A DNA stretch of 64,000 nucleotides from Rutstroemia sp. NJR-2017a BVV2 (GCA_002946415.1 NJPS01000032.1:434001-498000), one strand, 5' to 3'; shown: positions 23,786 to 37,397, numbered from the stretch's first letter. Numbers and translations: made by a program. The notes: a model not told the origin generated them from the letters alone.

Positions 23786-26700
23786 ATGTCGTCCGCAGAA
23801 GTTGATCTGAAACAGGTGCTAGGTAATGTGTCCGTACTCAGGTTTGCGACATGTTACTGAGAGAGCATCAGGTAATCTAGAAGCTGGCAAAGCGGATCCT
23901 ACGAAGCCTCTCAAAGGTAAGCCAATATTGCTGATTGCAGCAATGCTCTGGGATGTATTTTACGAGCGACGATTGACACACAACAGATCTGAAAGCCATT
24001 TTCACTGGCATTCATAAAGCCGATAATGTGTATGCCAGCTACCTTCAAGCTCCATCATTCTAGCCTAACATAAGAACTAGGGACCAATTAGCAGACAAGA
24101 CCTACCATAAACTATTCGAGGTCATCTTCGGGATTGTCGTTGAAGAGAAACGCAAATACCTGGTTGCAGCGAAAGGAAAAAGGTCTGGAGGTGCAAAGTC
24201 AGAATTGAAATTGGAACTATGCGCCAATGTCATCTTTGCACTCGTTGAAGCTGGCGCATCCAAATTCAAGCGAAATACCGTAGAAGCACTGGTTGCTCAT
24301 GTCATTGACACTATTCCGACACCAGATGGAGATTACTTCAAACCTGTAGCCCAGGACTATCTCAAATCACTGGTCGCGCTGCTTGAGCAAGCACCCGTTG
24401 CAGAGCGTCTCAAATCGGATATACGAACTGAGATTACAGAGTTCTGCCTTGATGGTCTGGAATTGTCCATCGGAAGCAATGATGCAGATGCGCCAGAATC
24501 ATTTAATAGCTTTTCTCATGGAAGTGGCCGTCCCTCTTTGGTAAAATCTTCTTCGGGTATCAGAAGCACACCAAACCGGTCTGGAGTGGTATCCAGGCAG
24601 AATACCGAGGATTCTCTTCTGTGTCAAATTCTTTTCTTGGCTCTTTCTTCCGTCGGTAACGTCGATTTCCCAACTCTTGAGCGAGCGTCCACCACCATGA
24701 TGCGATTGTTGCAATGTCAGACGTCAAATGTAGGCCAATTACATCAAGTAGCCTTTTCTGTTATCAATTTGGTTCTGTTGAACTGTTCCGAAGATCATAC
24801 ATCTTTTTGCTCATCAATAGGTCGAGGGTTCCTCCCTTTGATGTGCCGTTGGTGGCCGGGTAAAGTTGGTGAAATGCACGACTCCGTGCGGGATGAGATG
24901 CTAATTACCCTGTACCGTGTGCATCTGCATTTAGAAGCTATAGCTAAAGAAATGGAAGACGAGGATCTACATACCAACCTGGAGGAGCTTCTTGATACCA
25001 TGCGAACAGATTATGCTCGCCGACCAGATCGTCTTCTGCTCCATTTAGATGATGTGGAACTTTCAGACATGAGCTCAGGGTGGACACATGTCCAACCTTT
25101 TCGCCTTAATTCATTCGGATTGTGGCCAAACAACAATCGCAATGCTGAACGGAACTGGGCAACGCTATTAGCTATTTCTATCCTAGAAAAACTGGTGGGC
25201 ATCAAGGAGCAGAAAAAAGTGAACTCTGATGAAATGAGAAATGAGTCTGCTGATTACCCACGGAAGCGCCAACGTGTTCCTCTATTTTCTGAAAGATTAC
25301 TCGATTCCCTCAGATCCAACGAACCAGGTGCTAGACTCGCTGGGCTACAGATACTGCCATTCATACTACAAGGCTACGATCTTCCCACTTCCGCGCTCCG
25401 AGACCTGTTGGAACTTCTGGTAAGCTACACATCAGACAAACGTAGTAATATCGCTTCATGGGCCCTGCTCAGTATAGCAAGGTGAGCATTAAACTTTTCT
25501 TCCTAGAGTGGTGAATCTAATATTACTATTACAGTTGCGCTTATCAGTCCTCGGCTTCGGACTCTTCGATAGATTGGAAACTTCATTGGCACACCGGTAC
25601 CAAGTCACTTACTTTCGCCGTCACCTGCCGTGCGGCTGCTCTGCTACTGCATTCGCTACATGCGAAGTGCTTGGTAGCTTATCGTGACATAGAGGAGAGC
25701 GTGAAGGCAATCATCACCACTGCTGATATTAGTGGCCCCCCGATTCTTTGCGATTCCTCGATTGCTCTGATGATGCATTTCTTGCAGGTCGACATTAGCG
25801 AAGCACCTGGTACAAGTTTGGCGGCATGCCAGCATGTGGTTCGCTGGCTTTTCGGGAAGTGGAATCCGGGTAAGAGGTCGCCCTGTAGTGTAGAAAAATG
25901 TCTAACGCATGCAAAGCTGATAGATTATTTGTCGCTCGTTATGGTGCCCATATTCAGCCGTTCCAATTTGTGGCCCTTTTGCGCACGAGCTTGAGCCTTT
26001 CAAGACTACCTCCGCCCTCTAATAGTCTTTCGACGGGCGGTCCGGTTGTGCAGGCATGGCAGCAGCACTTAATTAGTCAAGACGTCCTTCGTTATCTTTT
26101 GTTGTTAGACAAGATACCATTATCTAAAAACGCCTCGTCTTGTCAATCCTGTCCAGCAATCGCTCATAGTGATGATATTGTCTTTCGCCAGGACAATACT
26201 CACTTCAATTCTGTCAGAAAGTTGATCTTTGAGTTTTTAAGTACCAAATTCGCCGAGTTAGTACAAACTTGGCGAAGTTTTAATGCAGAAGGCTCCCCTC
26301 AAGTCTCTAGTGACACGTATCGTGGTTCGATCGATGCTTGCATGACGGGAATACTTCTGCTTCCCCATTCCGCCGAATCAAATATGGAGCAATCGCATCT
26401 TTTAGAGAGCGATGTCAAAAGCCTCGTTGAAGAGCTGTTCGAGTTTCTGAGGCGCTCGGAGGCAAGGGACTTCAAAGGGACACAGAAATTTGTTGACGCC
26501 CTGTTGCAAGCTCTTCGGCCTTATTTACCCCAGTGTAACTCCACAGAGTTTACTCGAGTGGCTGATCAGAATCCCCAGCTTTTACAATTACTGTCGGTTG
26601 CCGCAGGAGAGTTGAAGCGTCGCCGTCTCGTATCGGATTCTACTACGGCGGTCGGTGAAGGGGACCCGATGGATATCGATGACGAATTCTCTAAGCATGA

Positions 26701-29700
26701 GAAGCAATCATCATTGGCAGAGGACATGAAAACACCAAGGCGAATCATGGCTTTTGACATGAGTATATCGACATTCAATATTGAGACTACAGCGCGCTTA
26801 ATCTTAGTTGCTGCTATGAGCGAGACTTTACCGATTTGTGCCAGAGTTCCTTCTAGGTTTGTTGACGACTTCATCTTGATGAATAAAAGGGAGATACTGT
26901 CATGTCGTGGACTAATAAGGGATGTCCTCAACTCCGATCTCATTCTTGATGCGTCAGATAGTCATCGCCTGCTGGAGTGTATGGGCTTTATACTCTCTTC
27001 CAAGGACTTCAATTTTAGTGAGATTACTATGTGTGCTTGCCTGGAGGTTCTTATGGGACTCTTACCTGCATGGTCCATTGATGAGGCCAGCTCTTTTGGT
27101 GCCGATGCAAAAATATGCTATGATTGGTTGGTATCTCAGCTGCACAACGGTACTGCTTCTACAGCGGTCCAGTTGGGCATAGTAAAAATGCTTCTTAAGC
27201 TTTTACACTTCAATCAAAACTATGGAGTTGCGCCAGCAAGGTCTTCCCCACGCACAATTCTCTTGGAGTTATTGGAAAAAGGTAGCCCCACGACGAAGTT
27301 TTTCATTGGAGACAATATTTCGGACATATTTGACCTTTTCACCCTGAAAGAACACGACAAGATCTTTGTGGATGTGCTGGAACTTCTGCCATCAGATCCG
27401 AATGGACTGGAAGGTATTGCCTTTCGTCTCTACGTGTTGGCAAAACTCGCTTCTCGTTGGTCAACACTACTGCGAAGATGTATTTATCACCTCTTCGAGA
27501 CGCCAGGGAGAATCCAGGAGTCTGTCCATCACGCCACACGCTGCGTGTCCGAAATTGCATCGGCGCTTGCAGTCAAGGATTCCAAGGAATTGTTTCAACT
27601 ATTCGCACCGCAAATTCTCTACACTTGGCTCGAGTCGGAGATCATGGACGACATTCCATTCCTTATTTTCGGCTTTGCTAGCCTCCGTGACTTACTAGAA
27701 TTTGCTCAGGAAGAGGCGGCTGCTCTTCTCATGATGCGAGGGCAAGACACCGACTTGGAGCATTTGGCTGAGCTGCTACAGACTTCCGATGTTCAATTAC
27801 TCCAGAAATGCTTTTCGAAAATTATGGCATACTGTATCGCTAGCGACATTGGCGTGCCGCCATCTAGCGACAGAAACCGTAAGAGTGGCGAGTCTCGTTT
27901 GAAGAAACGCTTAGGCCAAGAGCGATTTCTTCAATGTGTCAATCTGCATTTTGCCGAGATAGTCTCCATCCTGTTCAGCGTCATCGACCAGGAGCAGCAG
28001 ATCGAAAAGTATTTCGCCAAAGATGAAAATTTGCTTTATGCAGCGCACAACATGGAGAACATGAAGTCCCTGAGCTCGTCTGAACTGACCTTGCCGCCCA
28101 ATCAACAGCCTACTTTCAAAGCGAAGTACCTGACATTTGAAATCAAGCATTTATGTGCCAGAACTGAACACGAAGTGGAAACTCTGTACACTCCAAGTTT
28201 AGTTACGTTCATTGCTAGAAATTTGTTGCGAACTATACATCCCGCCCTTGGTTCACTTCATGCTTGCTCTGTCTTGCGGAAACTTCGCGTTCTCATATCG
28301 CTTTCTGGGGATACTGCAACACAGGGTTATCCTTTGGAAATGCTTCTACGCTCCGTAAGACCCTTCATCACAGACCCTGAATGTGCAGATGATTCTATGG
28401 GTATTTTGCAGTATCTTTTGAGGCGAGGCACTATCTATTTGACACGATCGCCATCGTTTGTAGCAAGTATCACCCTTTCCGTGTTAGGGTCGTTACGTGC
28501 ATTCATGCAAGAGAGAAAATCTAGCACGACGCAAGAAAGTCAGCACCAAGCAACATTGTCTAAAGCTCAAAAATTTCATTCCTGGATAAGTAAGTATGCT
28601 TCGCAATATGAATCACCCATTCTAGTAGGGTCTTTGGGCTCTAGATTCAAGGCCCTTATGGCTTCAGCCAACGAGATTCGAATGATCGGAAATGCAGAGA
28701 AAGGCTCAACGGAGAGCACTCTTTTGGATCAACTGCTCGAGGATGAAAAGAGCGGCAGTGCGTTGCTAAGCACACCCGCTCGCAAGCTTGCATTAGGTAT
28801 GCTATGCTCCGAATTTGAGTGTCCTAGCTCATTCAGAAGCGACATTTACGGAGATGACCACTCTGCCGTAGCAAACGCGGTAGTGGTATGGAAATCCTGC
28901 AGAGGGAACTCCGTGAGTAAGCAGTATTTGTCTTGGGCAGCACGGATACTTGGCAGGGCTTTTGCTGCCACTGGCCACGTTCATCAGGAACTCTTACAGG
29001 AATCGACTTTGTCTAAGATGAGAGCACTGGTCTCATCTTCCAAGTCTGATTTGTCCTCGCGAGCTTGCATCGTAAGCCTTCTACAATCTTTGTTGCTAGG
29101 GGATGACCAATCAGCGGTAGGACTTGCGGAGACCGCCCTGCGCAATATTGTTACACGGTCTGAAGATCAAATAGCGGAGGTATGCCGTCAAAATATGCCA
29201 GCTCCTGTATACGAAGTCTCGTCCTGGAATCCTTATCCTGTGCCACCGTGTGAGGCGGCGGAGTCTGCGCAGGGGGCAAGGGTCATTGAAGATCAGCTGT
29301 CGACAGATTCGATTCTTGTTCCATATTGGCTGCGGGACTTGTCAATTGCTTTAGCTGATACTGTTCCTGATGACCCCATTTTATGCGCACTATCACCAGT
29401 TCTTGAAAGCGTACCGGATTTTGCGGATCAGGCATTCCCCTTCATTCTTCACCTCGTTCTCTCTACAGACATCCAAGTGCAGAAAGTAGGCCGAAAACAG
29501 CTTTCAACGGCATTCGCGAATTGGTTTGCAAAGTGCAAAGATGTCGACAAAAACAACTTGAAGGCGCTCGTTAACGCTATTCTCTACTTACGTACACAGC
29601 AACTACCACATGAAAAGTCGTCGGCGGACAGGCTGCACTGGCTGGAACTAGATTACCTCACAACTGCAGCCGCAGCAATACATTGTGGCATGTTCAAAAC

Positions 29701-32700
29701 GGCGCTGATGTTTGTTGAAGAATATCGGTCAGCACCCGTGAAATCATCTCGGCGCTCGTCAACGATGAGAGATGGCGGAGAAGCACCTGAGCTGCCAACT
29801 GACACTCTTCTTACCATTTTCCAAAATATCGACGATCCAGATTTGTACTATGGTGTGCAACAACCTGCTAGTCTAAGCACAATATTAGCACGATTAGAGT
29901 ACGAAAAGGATGGTGCGAAAAGTCTTGCTTTTAGAGGTGCACAGTACGATAATCACATTAGATCACGGGATGCAGAAGCCGGCAAGGATGCACGGTCGCT
30001 TGTAAAAGCATTAGATACGCTTGGTTTAAGTGGACTTTCGTATTCTTTATTGCAAGCACAGCAGAGTGTTGGAGCAGCTGCTACATCACTCGATTCAATG
30101 TTTCGTACCGCTCGCAGATTGGAGCAATGGGACATACCGGTTCCTAGTAACAGCGATAGCCACGGCGTTACAATATACAGGACCTTCCAAGCGGCTCACG
30201 ATGCTAGTAGTCGTGGGGCACATATGAAAGTACTCAACGAAGGCCTCGAGAGCACTATGAAACGGTTCTTACGAGATGATCTCAGTGCTGGAGCTCTTCA
30301 CGAGTCATTGCGAACATTAGCTGCTCTATCGGAAATGGATGAGGTGCTTAGCTCGCAGGGATCTGAGGAGTTTGAAGAAACGCTAGTGAGGTTCCAGCAG
30401 CGATCAGAATGGATGAAAACTGGAAGGCAAGTCAAACTGCGAAATCGGTACCGGCATGACTAACTTTAGACAGATTCGATGATATCAGCCAAGTCCTTTC
30501 TTGCAGAGGAACGACTTTGAGTATTCTGAGTCAACAACCACGAGTTCGAGATATTCTCAAACTTTCGTCTCCTGACACAAGATTGGTGGAGGTGCAGGTT
30601 GCACTAATGGCCTCCTCTCTCAATCGCGCTCATGGAGCTCTTCAGGAATCTCTCTCTCTCGCAACATCCTTAATAGACCTTGTTGAGCCATGCAAATCAC
30701 TCGGGCTGGACATTGAAGCTGCCGTTCACATGGAAGTTGCAGATGCACTTTGGGATCAGGGAGAGACTTCGGCCTCGATAGGTATGCTCCGAGCTTTGGA
30801 CAAAGGATCATCCTGGAAAGCCCAGGCTATACCGGTTGGGCGGCCTGATCTACTATCTAAGATTGGACATCAAGTATCAGTTGCCAGACTTGAAAAGGCT
30901 GACCGAATCATTGAAAAATATCTAAAGCCTGCATTGAAGGACCTAAAGGAGCATAAGGGTAATGAAGCTGCCCAGGTTTTCCACCAATTTGCTGTTTTTT
31001 GTGATCAACAACTTCAAGATCAAGATACCCTAGAAGATCTCGCGCGGTTGAAGAAGCTAAGTGAGTCGAGGGCTGACGAGATGGCGGAGTACGAACGGCT
31101 TCTTAAAAAGGCCACAACTGCAGCCGATAAGGCCAAATACAAGCAGTACTATGGCAAAGCCAAGACCTGGCTCAAACTTGACGAGCAGGAATATCACCGC
31201 CATCGTGCAAGTAGGGACGAATTCTTGCGCCAATGCTTGGAGAACTACCTTCTGGCCTTAGGTGCTTCAGACACACACGACAAGAACGCGCTACGCTTCA
31301 CTGCTCTGTGGCTTGAGCATTCCGGAGAAGAGTTTGCAAATGAGGCGGTAGGGAAGCACTTGATGAAGGTGGCAAGTCGCAAATTTGCCTCGTTGATGAA
31401 TCAGCTTAGTTCTCGATTGCTTGACAATGATTCTAAGTTTCAGGAACTTCTCTTCACTCTCGTCCTTCGTATCTCCACGGATCATCCGTATCATGGCATG
31501 TATCAGATATATGCTGGATCTCATAGTCGTCCAAACCCGAAGGATGAAGTCGCCGTGTCGAGAAGCAGGGCGAACATTAAGGTTGCGGAACAACTCAAAA
31601 GGATAGAACACGCACAATCTATCTGGAGCTCCATGGGTGTTGTCATCAGAGTGTACGTCCAGCTTGCACACGAAAAGGACGAACAGAAATACAAGACTGG
31701 AAGAAAAGTGTCCCTTAGAGAATCGCCAGCTGGAATCAAGTTCAACCAGGTCCTTGCAAAATATGCAATACCTCCTCCAACAATGCATATAGATCTCGCG
31801 GCCGACAAAGATTACTCCAAAGTTCCGAAGATGGTCAAATTCGATGCACAAATGACAATCGCATCAGGGGTCAGCTTGCCGAAAATTATCACCGCAGTTG
31901 CAGACAACGGAGCGCGGTTCAGACAGCTGGTATGTGGTGTGCCTCCTCTCTTTTATGGTACACAATGACTAACGTCTAGCAGGTCAAGGGCGGTAATGAC
32001 GATCTCCGTCAAGATGCAATCATGGAGCAAGTATTTGCCCAAGTCAGCGAGCTTCTCAAAACGAACAGATCAACGAGACAACGAAATCTCAGCATCAGAA
32101 CTTATAAAGTATTACCGTTAACGTCAACTGCTGGAGTGATCGAATTTGTCCCAAATACGATACCCTTACACGAATACCTAATGCCAGCTCACGAACGCTT
32201 CTACCCCAAAGACCTCAAGGGCAACCAGTGCCGCAAAGAAATCGGCGACGTCCAAACTCAATCTGTCGAAAACCGCGTCCGTAAGTTCAAACAAGTGCAA
32301 GAACGTTTCCATCCAGTAATGCGCTATTTCTTCACCGAACACTTCACCGATCCCGACGAGTGGTTCCTCAAACGACTTGCCTACACGCGTAGCACGGCCG
32401 CCATATCTATTCTCGGGCACGTCCTCGGTCTCGGCGATCGTCACGGTCATAATATTCTCCTCGATACCGAAAGCGGAGAAGTCGTCCACATCGACTTGGG
32501 CGTTGCGTTCGAAATGGGACGCGTTCTCCCAGTCCCTGAGCTCGTCCCCTTCCGTCTGACCCGCGACATCGTCGACGGCATGGGTATCACGAAAACAGAA
32601 GGTGTGTTCCGTCGTTGTTGTGAATTCACGCTTGCGGCCTTGCGCAAGGAAGTTTATAGTATCATGACCATCCTCGACGTTCTGCGCTACGATCCGCTGT

Positions 32701-33044
32701 ACAGTTGGTCGATATCCCCGGTGCGGTTGGCGAAGCTGCAGGAGGCGCAGAGTGTGGCGCCGGAGATGGGCGTCGGTCAGGATAAGGAGAAGGAGGGTAA
32801 TGGGAAGCAGACGGTTAATCAGCCGAGCGAGGCGGATAGGGCGTTGACGGTCGTGAATAAGAAGCTGTCGAAGACGTTGAGTGTGGAGGCGACTGTGGCG
32901 GATCTGATTAATCAGGCAAGTGATGAGAGGAATCTGGCAGTTTTGTATTCAGGTATGTGGACTTTTTCGTTTGCTCCTCTTCCTTTCATGTTTCACTTTG
33001 GGAGACCTTACTAATTCGCCATAGGTTGGGCTGCGTATGCGTAG
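23786..33044 (+). CDS. tel1: Serine/threonine kinase Tel1 (ATM family PIKK)
   Basis: Nine exons: 23786-23822, 23872-23916, 23987-24029, 24081-25481, 25535-25869, 25917-30426, 30474-31929, 31983-32952 and 33025-33044. Phases fit throughout, giving 2938 aa. The helical N-terminus opens with a TAN-like region spread over three tiny exons, then HEAT repeats, a FAT domain (about 1950-2500), the kinase and FATC. Kinase hallmarks: [17 protein letters not shown], catalytic loop GLGDRHGHN (Asp about 2761), [11 protein letters not shown] (Mg-binding Asp about 2780), then [13 protein letters not shown], specific to ATM/Tel1. The FATC tail ends YSGWAAYA, split by the last intron. Tel1 is recruited by Mre11-Rad50-Xrs2/Nbs1 to double-strand breaks and short telomeres and phosphorylates SQ/TQ sites. 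Intron 6 (30427-30473) has a GC donor (AG|GCAAGT); no GT donor there keeps the frame. Confidence 0.96.
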
Positions 33045-33419
33045 ATGATAGAGAACGATGATGTGTTCAAACTTGTTTGGGAAGGAGAGATGGGCAGAAA
33101 GAATATTACTTGGGGGTTTGTAGAAAAAAGAGCGTCGCAAGCCGGCATAGCATGTTTTATATACATCTGGGCGATATGTGTTATCTTGGAAGAGCAAAAT
33201 TGCATATACGAAATCTTCTATCATCGCTTCGCGGTTGCATGTATGAGGCATATTCTGGGAGTTTTAGTAGTTATCAGCTTATATTTCCTTTCTGTATGAG
33301 TAATGTAGCAGATGAATGCATGGATGAAATATAGACATTTCAAACCAAATCATAGACATGGTATCATAATCGGCATCCTCAAAACTTCCTACATAGGCTT
33401 GTTTCGGTCCAGCAACCTT
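33045..33419. other. Convergent intergenic region, tel1 / transcription factor
   Basis: AT-rich 3' sequence between convergent genes; only short shadow frames, probably 3' UTRs and poly(A) signals. Confidence 0.6.
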
Positions 33420-35914
33420 TCAAATATCTCCGCCCACCTGTGCTCTAAAGATACCCGGTGCAAGTTCTTCTTTAGTTTCCCACCCCTCAGGAATATACTT
33501 CTCAAACTTCCCCATCAAAATCCCAATATTACACCGGCATAACTGTACATTCTCGATCGCAGGTCTAAAAAGAGCACCGCTCTCAACCCACGTCTCTTTC
33601 CACTTCTCATCATACGACGAGCCGCCCAACGTTTCGCTCAGTTTCGTCAGTTGGATAGAAGTTCCTGTTTCATGCGGAAGTATAGGTAACTCCAATACGC
33701 TCTCGCATGGATCCTGTCCGTACATGCAATGCGTCCAGACGATCAACGCAGCCGTGCATATAGCAATATAGGAGATAGGGTCGTGCAATGAATCTGCGAG
33801 AAGAGGAGTGGTAGCGATCTTATTATGAATAAGTAAAATTTCCACTGCATGCCAGAGACTCCGGCGAGCATCGGAAACCTGAATCCATGTACGGGTTGCA
33901 GATTCCCGCCGGGCGTGGGATTCGCTGTATTTTTCACCGAATATTTCTTTGACTCGGGTTAGAGACGGATCTTTGGCTAATCTCCGTAGTGCGCGAATGT
34001 TGGAGAGTAGTTGGATGTTTAGGAGATGGTAGAGAATGGAGGTGGTATGAATGGAAAGTGCGATTCGTCGTACGACTGTGTCTTGCCATCCGGGTTCGTC
34101 AAATGTCTCTACGCCAAAATAGTACCGGGCTGGGGATATATTAGGCTGCTCGAGTATATCTTCGGCTGTAAGCTTCAAGGAAAGTTTGAGGAGTCCACGT
34201 TTCAGCCTTTCCAACTGTTGCCTTAACGTCTCTTTTTGGATGTTCAGGCTTAGGTTAACAATTGTGTCGGTATCTCTGATCTGATTCGTGAGCTGCCATA
34301 TCGGCGTTTGCATACCCCAAAGACAAATCTGGACATCTTCCAGGGTATGTACTTGTTCTGGGCATTCCATTGTATCGAAGTGATGGTCTTCAATCATTTT
34401 ACTGACTGCTAGCCGGGATCTTGCTTTCGGTTCATCGGTATAACGAGTTTGAAGAACATCGAGCCCATCGGTGTGCCACATAGCGTGAGTTGGCAAGATC
34501 CTGAAATGCAGTTCTTCGGGTCTGATTAATGGAGTTTGGCCCTTGATGATGCTGAAGTATGTGTCAATCTTGAGAAGATAAATAGCTACTCTATGGATTG
34601 ATTAGCAGACGGACTATGTTACATCATCAAGGTCATCAAGACCGGACCATACCTATGTCTTTGACCCTGCCGAACAAAACGCAGAGGGAGAAAATAACCG
34701 GGTTTGTCCTCCGGATAGATCGTGTCCGCCGTAAAGATCTCATTGTCGTGCATGGCAGCAGATAGAAGATTTCGCACCACCAGCGCTTTGGCTATATGAG
34801 TATGCTTCTATGACTGTGGTCAGTAAACATGCAAGTTTGTGAAGTTTGGATGCACTACGTTACAATATAGGCCAAAGATCATGCTCAGTAGGGCAATCTC
34901 ATACAGGATGACCGGTATACTCTCAGTCTGTAGGTCGATGCGCTGAACTTGACTCTAAAACCGAATCAGTGTCTTAATCATGTATAGCAATTCATCCTCC
35001 ATACACACCAGTTCGTATACAATATAATTCGTCAATTGTGCGTACAACTCTAGAGCCCATGCACAAGACCTTGAAGTTCCTTCAATCCAGCCACCAATCA
35101 TTAGGATAGCAGGCATTATCAGGGTAGAACCTTCTTCATAGGTATCATAGGTGGGCTCATGTACAATTGGCCAATGGTCATGGAATTGAGAGAAGTACAA
35201 CTTCCGGTATTTCTCCATAGCTTCTGCTGGTATCTTGCAAGAAGCAGTGATGTCTGCGAAGAGAGACTTGCCTGTGATGTCCGGGTGGAATGAGTCTGCA
35301 TCTTGGGGGGCTTCCTTACGGATCCTCAATTTTGTCCAGTCCACAAGGTTGCCGCCTGGATTCTGAAGAACTAGGGGGTAAGCAGGTATATTGGAAGAGG
35401 GACTGTGGGCACTTTGGATGTTCCTTGTGGACTCTAGGAATTCAGCCGAAGGACTCGGATTAGAACTGGATGGTATGTCGGTTGTAGTGGCTTGTTCCTT
35501 TGATTGTCGTATGGCTGTGAGTGGTTGCGAATATTCCGCATTGCTTATGGCATTTCCATTCGAGCCCCCATCACGTCTTGCGGGGTCCTGGCCCGGCAAA
35601 TACTTGCACGGAATGCCCTTCTTGCTACACCGCGAGCACGGTTCATTGCCATCGCATTTGATTTTACTCGAATGGCATGTTAAACAAGCCTTTTTACTTC
35701 GGCCAGAAGATTTCTTGAATTCTTGGCCATGTCTACCAAGATGTCTCTGCAGGCCATCGCTACGAGAGAATTCCTTGCGACATATCCTGCAAATGTGAGT
35801 CGTGCTAGACGTGTGAGATAATTTGTGACGCGTTAAGTGTTCCTTTCGCTGGAAAGACTTTGTGCATCCTTCGTATTCACATATCCATCTGGTCGACAGT
35901 TGCTGTTCGTCCAT
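33420..35914 (-). CDS. Hybrid transcription factor: two C2H2 fingers + Zn2Cys6 cluster + fungal TF domain
   Basis: Exons on the minus strand are 35914-35009, 34954-34859, 34807-34653 and 34590-33420 (775 aa). Finger 1 is C12-X4-C17-X12-H30-X3-H34. Finger 2 is C42-X2-C45-X12-H58-X3-H62. A complete binuclear cluster follows only 15 residues later: C77-X2-C80-X6-C87-X5-C93-X2-C96-X6-C103. A Ser/Pro-rich linker (about 105-190) leads to a helical region with FSQFHDHWPIVHEPTY, the usual start of a fungal-specific TF (middle homology) domain, continuing to about 480. It should act in the nucleus as a DNA-binding regulator; the target pathway is unknown. It is transcribed divergently from an NmrA-like reductase 528 bp away, which suggests but does not prove local control. 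The intron 2 sites were set by frame: a closer acceptor would bring a stop. Confidence 0.9.
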
Positions 35915-36442
35915 ACTCCTGAAGCACTGTGGCTGGTATTTTGCTGGTTGCGGGTGGGAGGCGAGTTAACCGTGAGGGATAAATGAGGGCACCTGCATCG
36001 TGTCGGCTTTTCAGCGTGGGCGCCCGATGGCTTGCACGGCCTACCAACTAGAATCACGTGTAACGACGCACTCGGACATTATCACACGATGAACTCTCCG
36101 TTCACGCTGACTAATTCGCCGTCACGATATTCCGGCTTACATACTAGCTTACAGAGTGAAGGCTGATGCTTGAAGACGAAAGGTGGAAATCAATGGGAGA
36201 CCGAAGAGGGAGCCGAATGATGCACAAGCAGCGTCTTGACTCCAACTTTTGGAGGAGATCAAACGAATTGAGGTAAGGAATGTGATCCTACAGATTGAAT
36301 ATATATATGTCAAGAGTGTCTCCTCAAAATCCATCATTACTCCATCATCAACAAGTAAAAAATCATCTACTTTTAACAAACCTTTCAGTCTTCAAAGCCT
36401 CCCAGCAAGCAGACACACCAAACCTCGAATACTCTCTCCACC
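35915..36442. promoter_or_regulatory. Divergent promoter, transcription factor / NmrA-like gene
   Basis: The interval is 528 bp. It contains an E-box-like CACGTG at about 36054, several CGG/CCG triplets (for example CTCGG near 36070, CTCCG near 36098, TCCGG near 36130) compatible with Zn2Cys6 binding, and a T/C- and CAA-rich leader before 36443. Site assignment is inference. Confidence 0.45.
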
Positions 36443-37397
36443 ATGTCTGTCATCAAGAACGTTGCTATCACCGGTGTAAGTTATCATGCTTCCTGATGCC
36501 GAATAACATTTACTGATTGGGACATAGGCATCTGGTGCTCTCGGCAAGCCAATTCTCAACGCTATCGTCAACTCTGGAAAGTTTAACGTCACAGTTCTCA
36601 TTCGTGCCTCATCAAAGGGACAATTCCCATCATCAGTCAAAGTTCTCCCCGTCGACTTCGACTCCGTCGAATCCCTCACAGCTGCATTGAAGGGTCAAGA
36701 TGCGGTTGTCTCCGCAGTTGGCACTGAAGGTTTTCCTGGCCAAAATACTGTAGTTGATGCGGCAGTCGCTGCAGGTGTCAAGCGCTTCCTTCCCTCTGAA
36801 TTTGGATCAGACCTCGCCAACCCAAAGGCCAAGACTCTGCCAGTTTTCGGCTATAAGGTAGCAGTTGCTGCTCACATCGAGGAAGTCGCGTCGAAGAACC
36901 CCGAGTTCAGCTATACATATGTCCGCAATGGTCCTTTCCTTGATTGGGGTCTTGAGCACAATTTCCTGATTGACTTGGCTTCGGGTAAGCCACGTATCTT
37001 CGATGGTGGTGATCAACTCTTCAGCACTACCTCCCTCGAAACCGTCGGTCGTGCTGTTGTTGGTGTTCTGAGCAAGCCTGAAGAGACCAAGAACCGTGCA
37101 GTATACATTCAAGACCTGATCACATCGCAAAACCGCCTTCTCGCGCTAGCTAAGGAAGTAGCACCCGAGAAGTCATTTGAGCCCGTGCCAGCTAGCCTTG
37201 ATGATGTTTATCAGTCATCGAATGAAAAGCTTTCCAAGGGAGAAGTCACAATGGAGGTCATGGTCGGTTACCTATTTGTTGCGATATTCAAGGAAGGCTA
37301 TGGGGGAAAGATGGAGAAAACGGATAACGAACTTTTGGGCCTAGGCCAAAAGACCGAAGAGGATATCAAAGCTTTTTTGAAAAAACATTTGAAGTAA
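36443..37397 (+). CDS. NmrA-like / isoflavone-reductase-like NAD(P)-binding oxidoreductase
   Basis: Exons are 36443-36475 and 36528-37397 (300 aa). The intron falls directly after the first Gly of the dinucleotide motif: spliced VAITGASGALGKP gives G11-X2-G14-X2-G17. FLPSEFGSD (following AAGVKRF) is typical of the NmrA/isoflavone-reductase (atypical SDR) branch, as are the basic residue after LIRASSKG, suggesting NADP(H), and YTYVRNGPFLDWGL. There is no classical SDR YxxxK pair. Members are cytosolic reductases of aromatic or phenolic compounds, or NADP-sensing regulators of nitrogen metabolism; length and motifs favour an enzyme of the isoflavone-reductase type. The substrate cannot be told. 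Divergent from the hybrid zinc-finger regulator, a common arrangement for an inducible enzyme. Confidence 0.9.
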
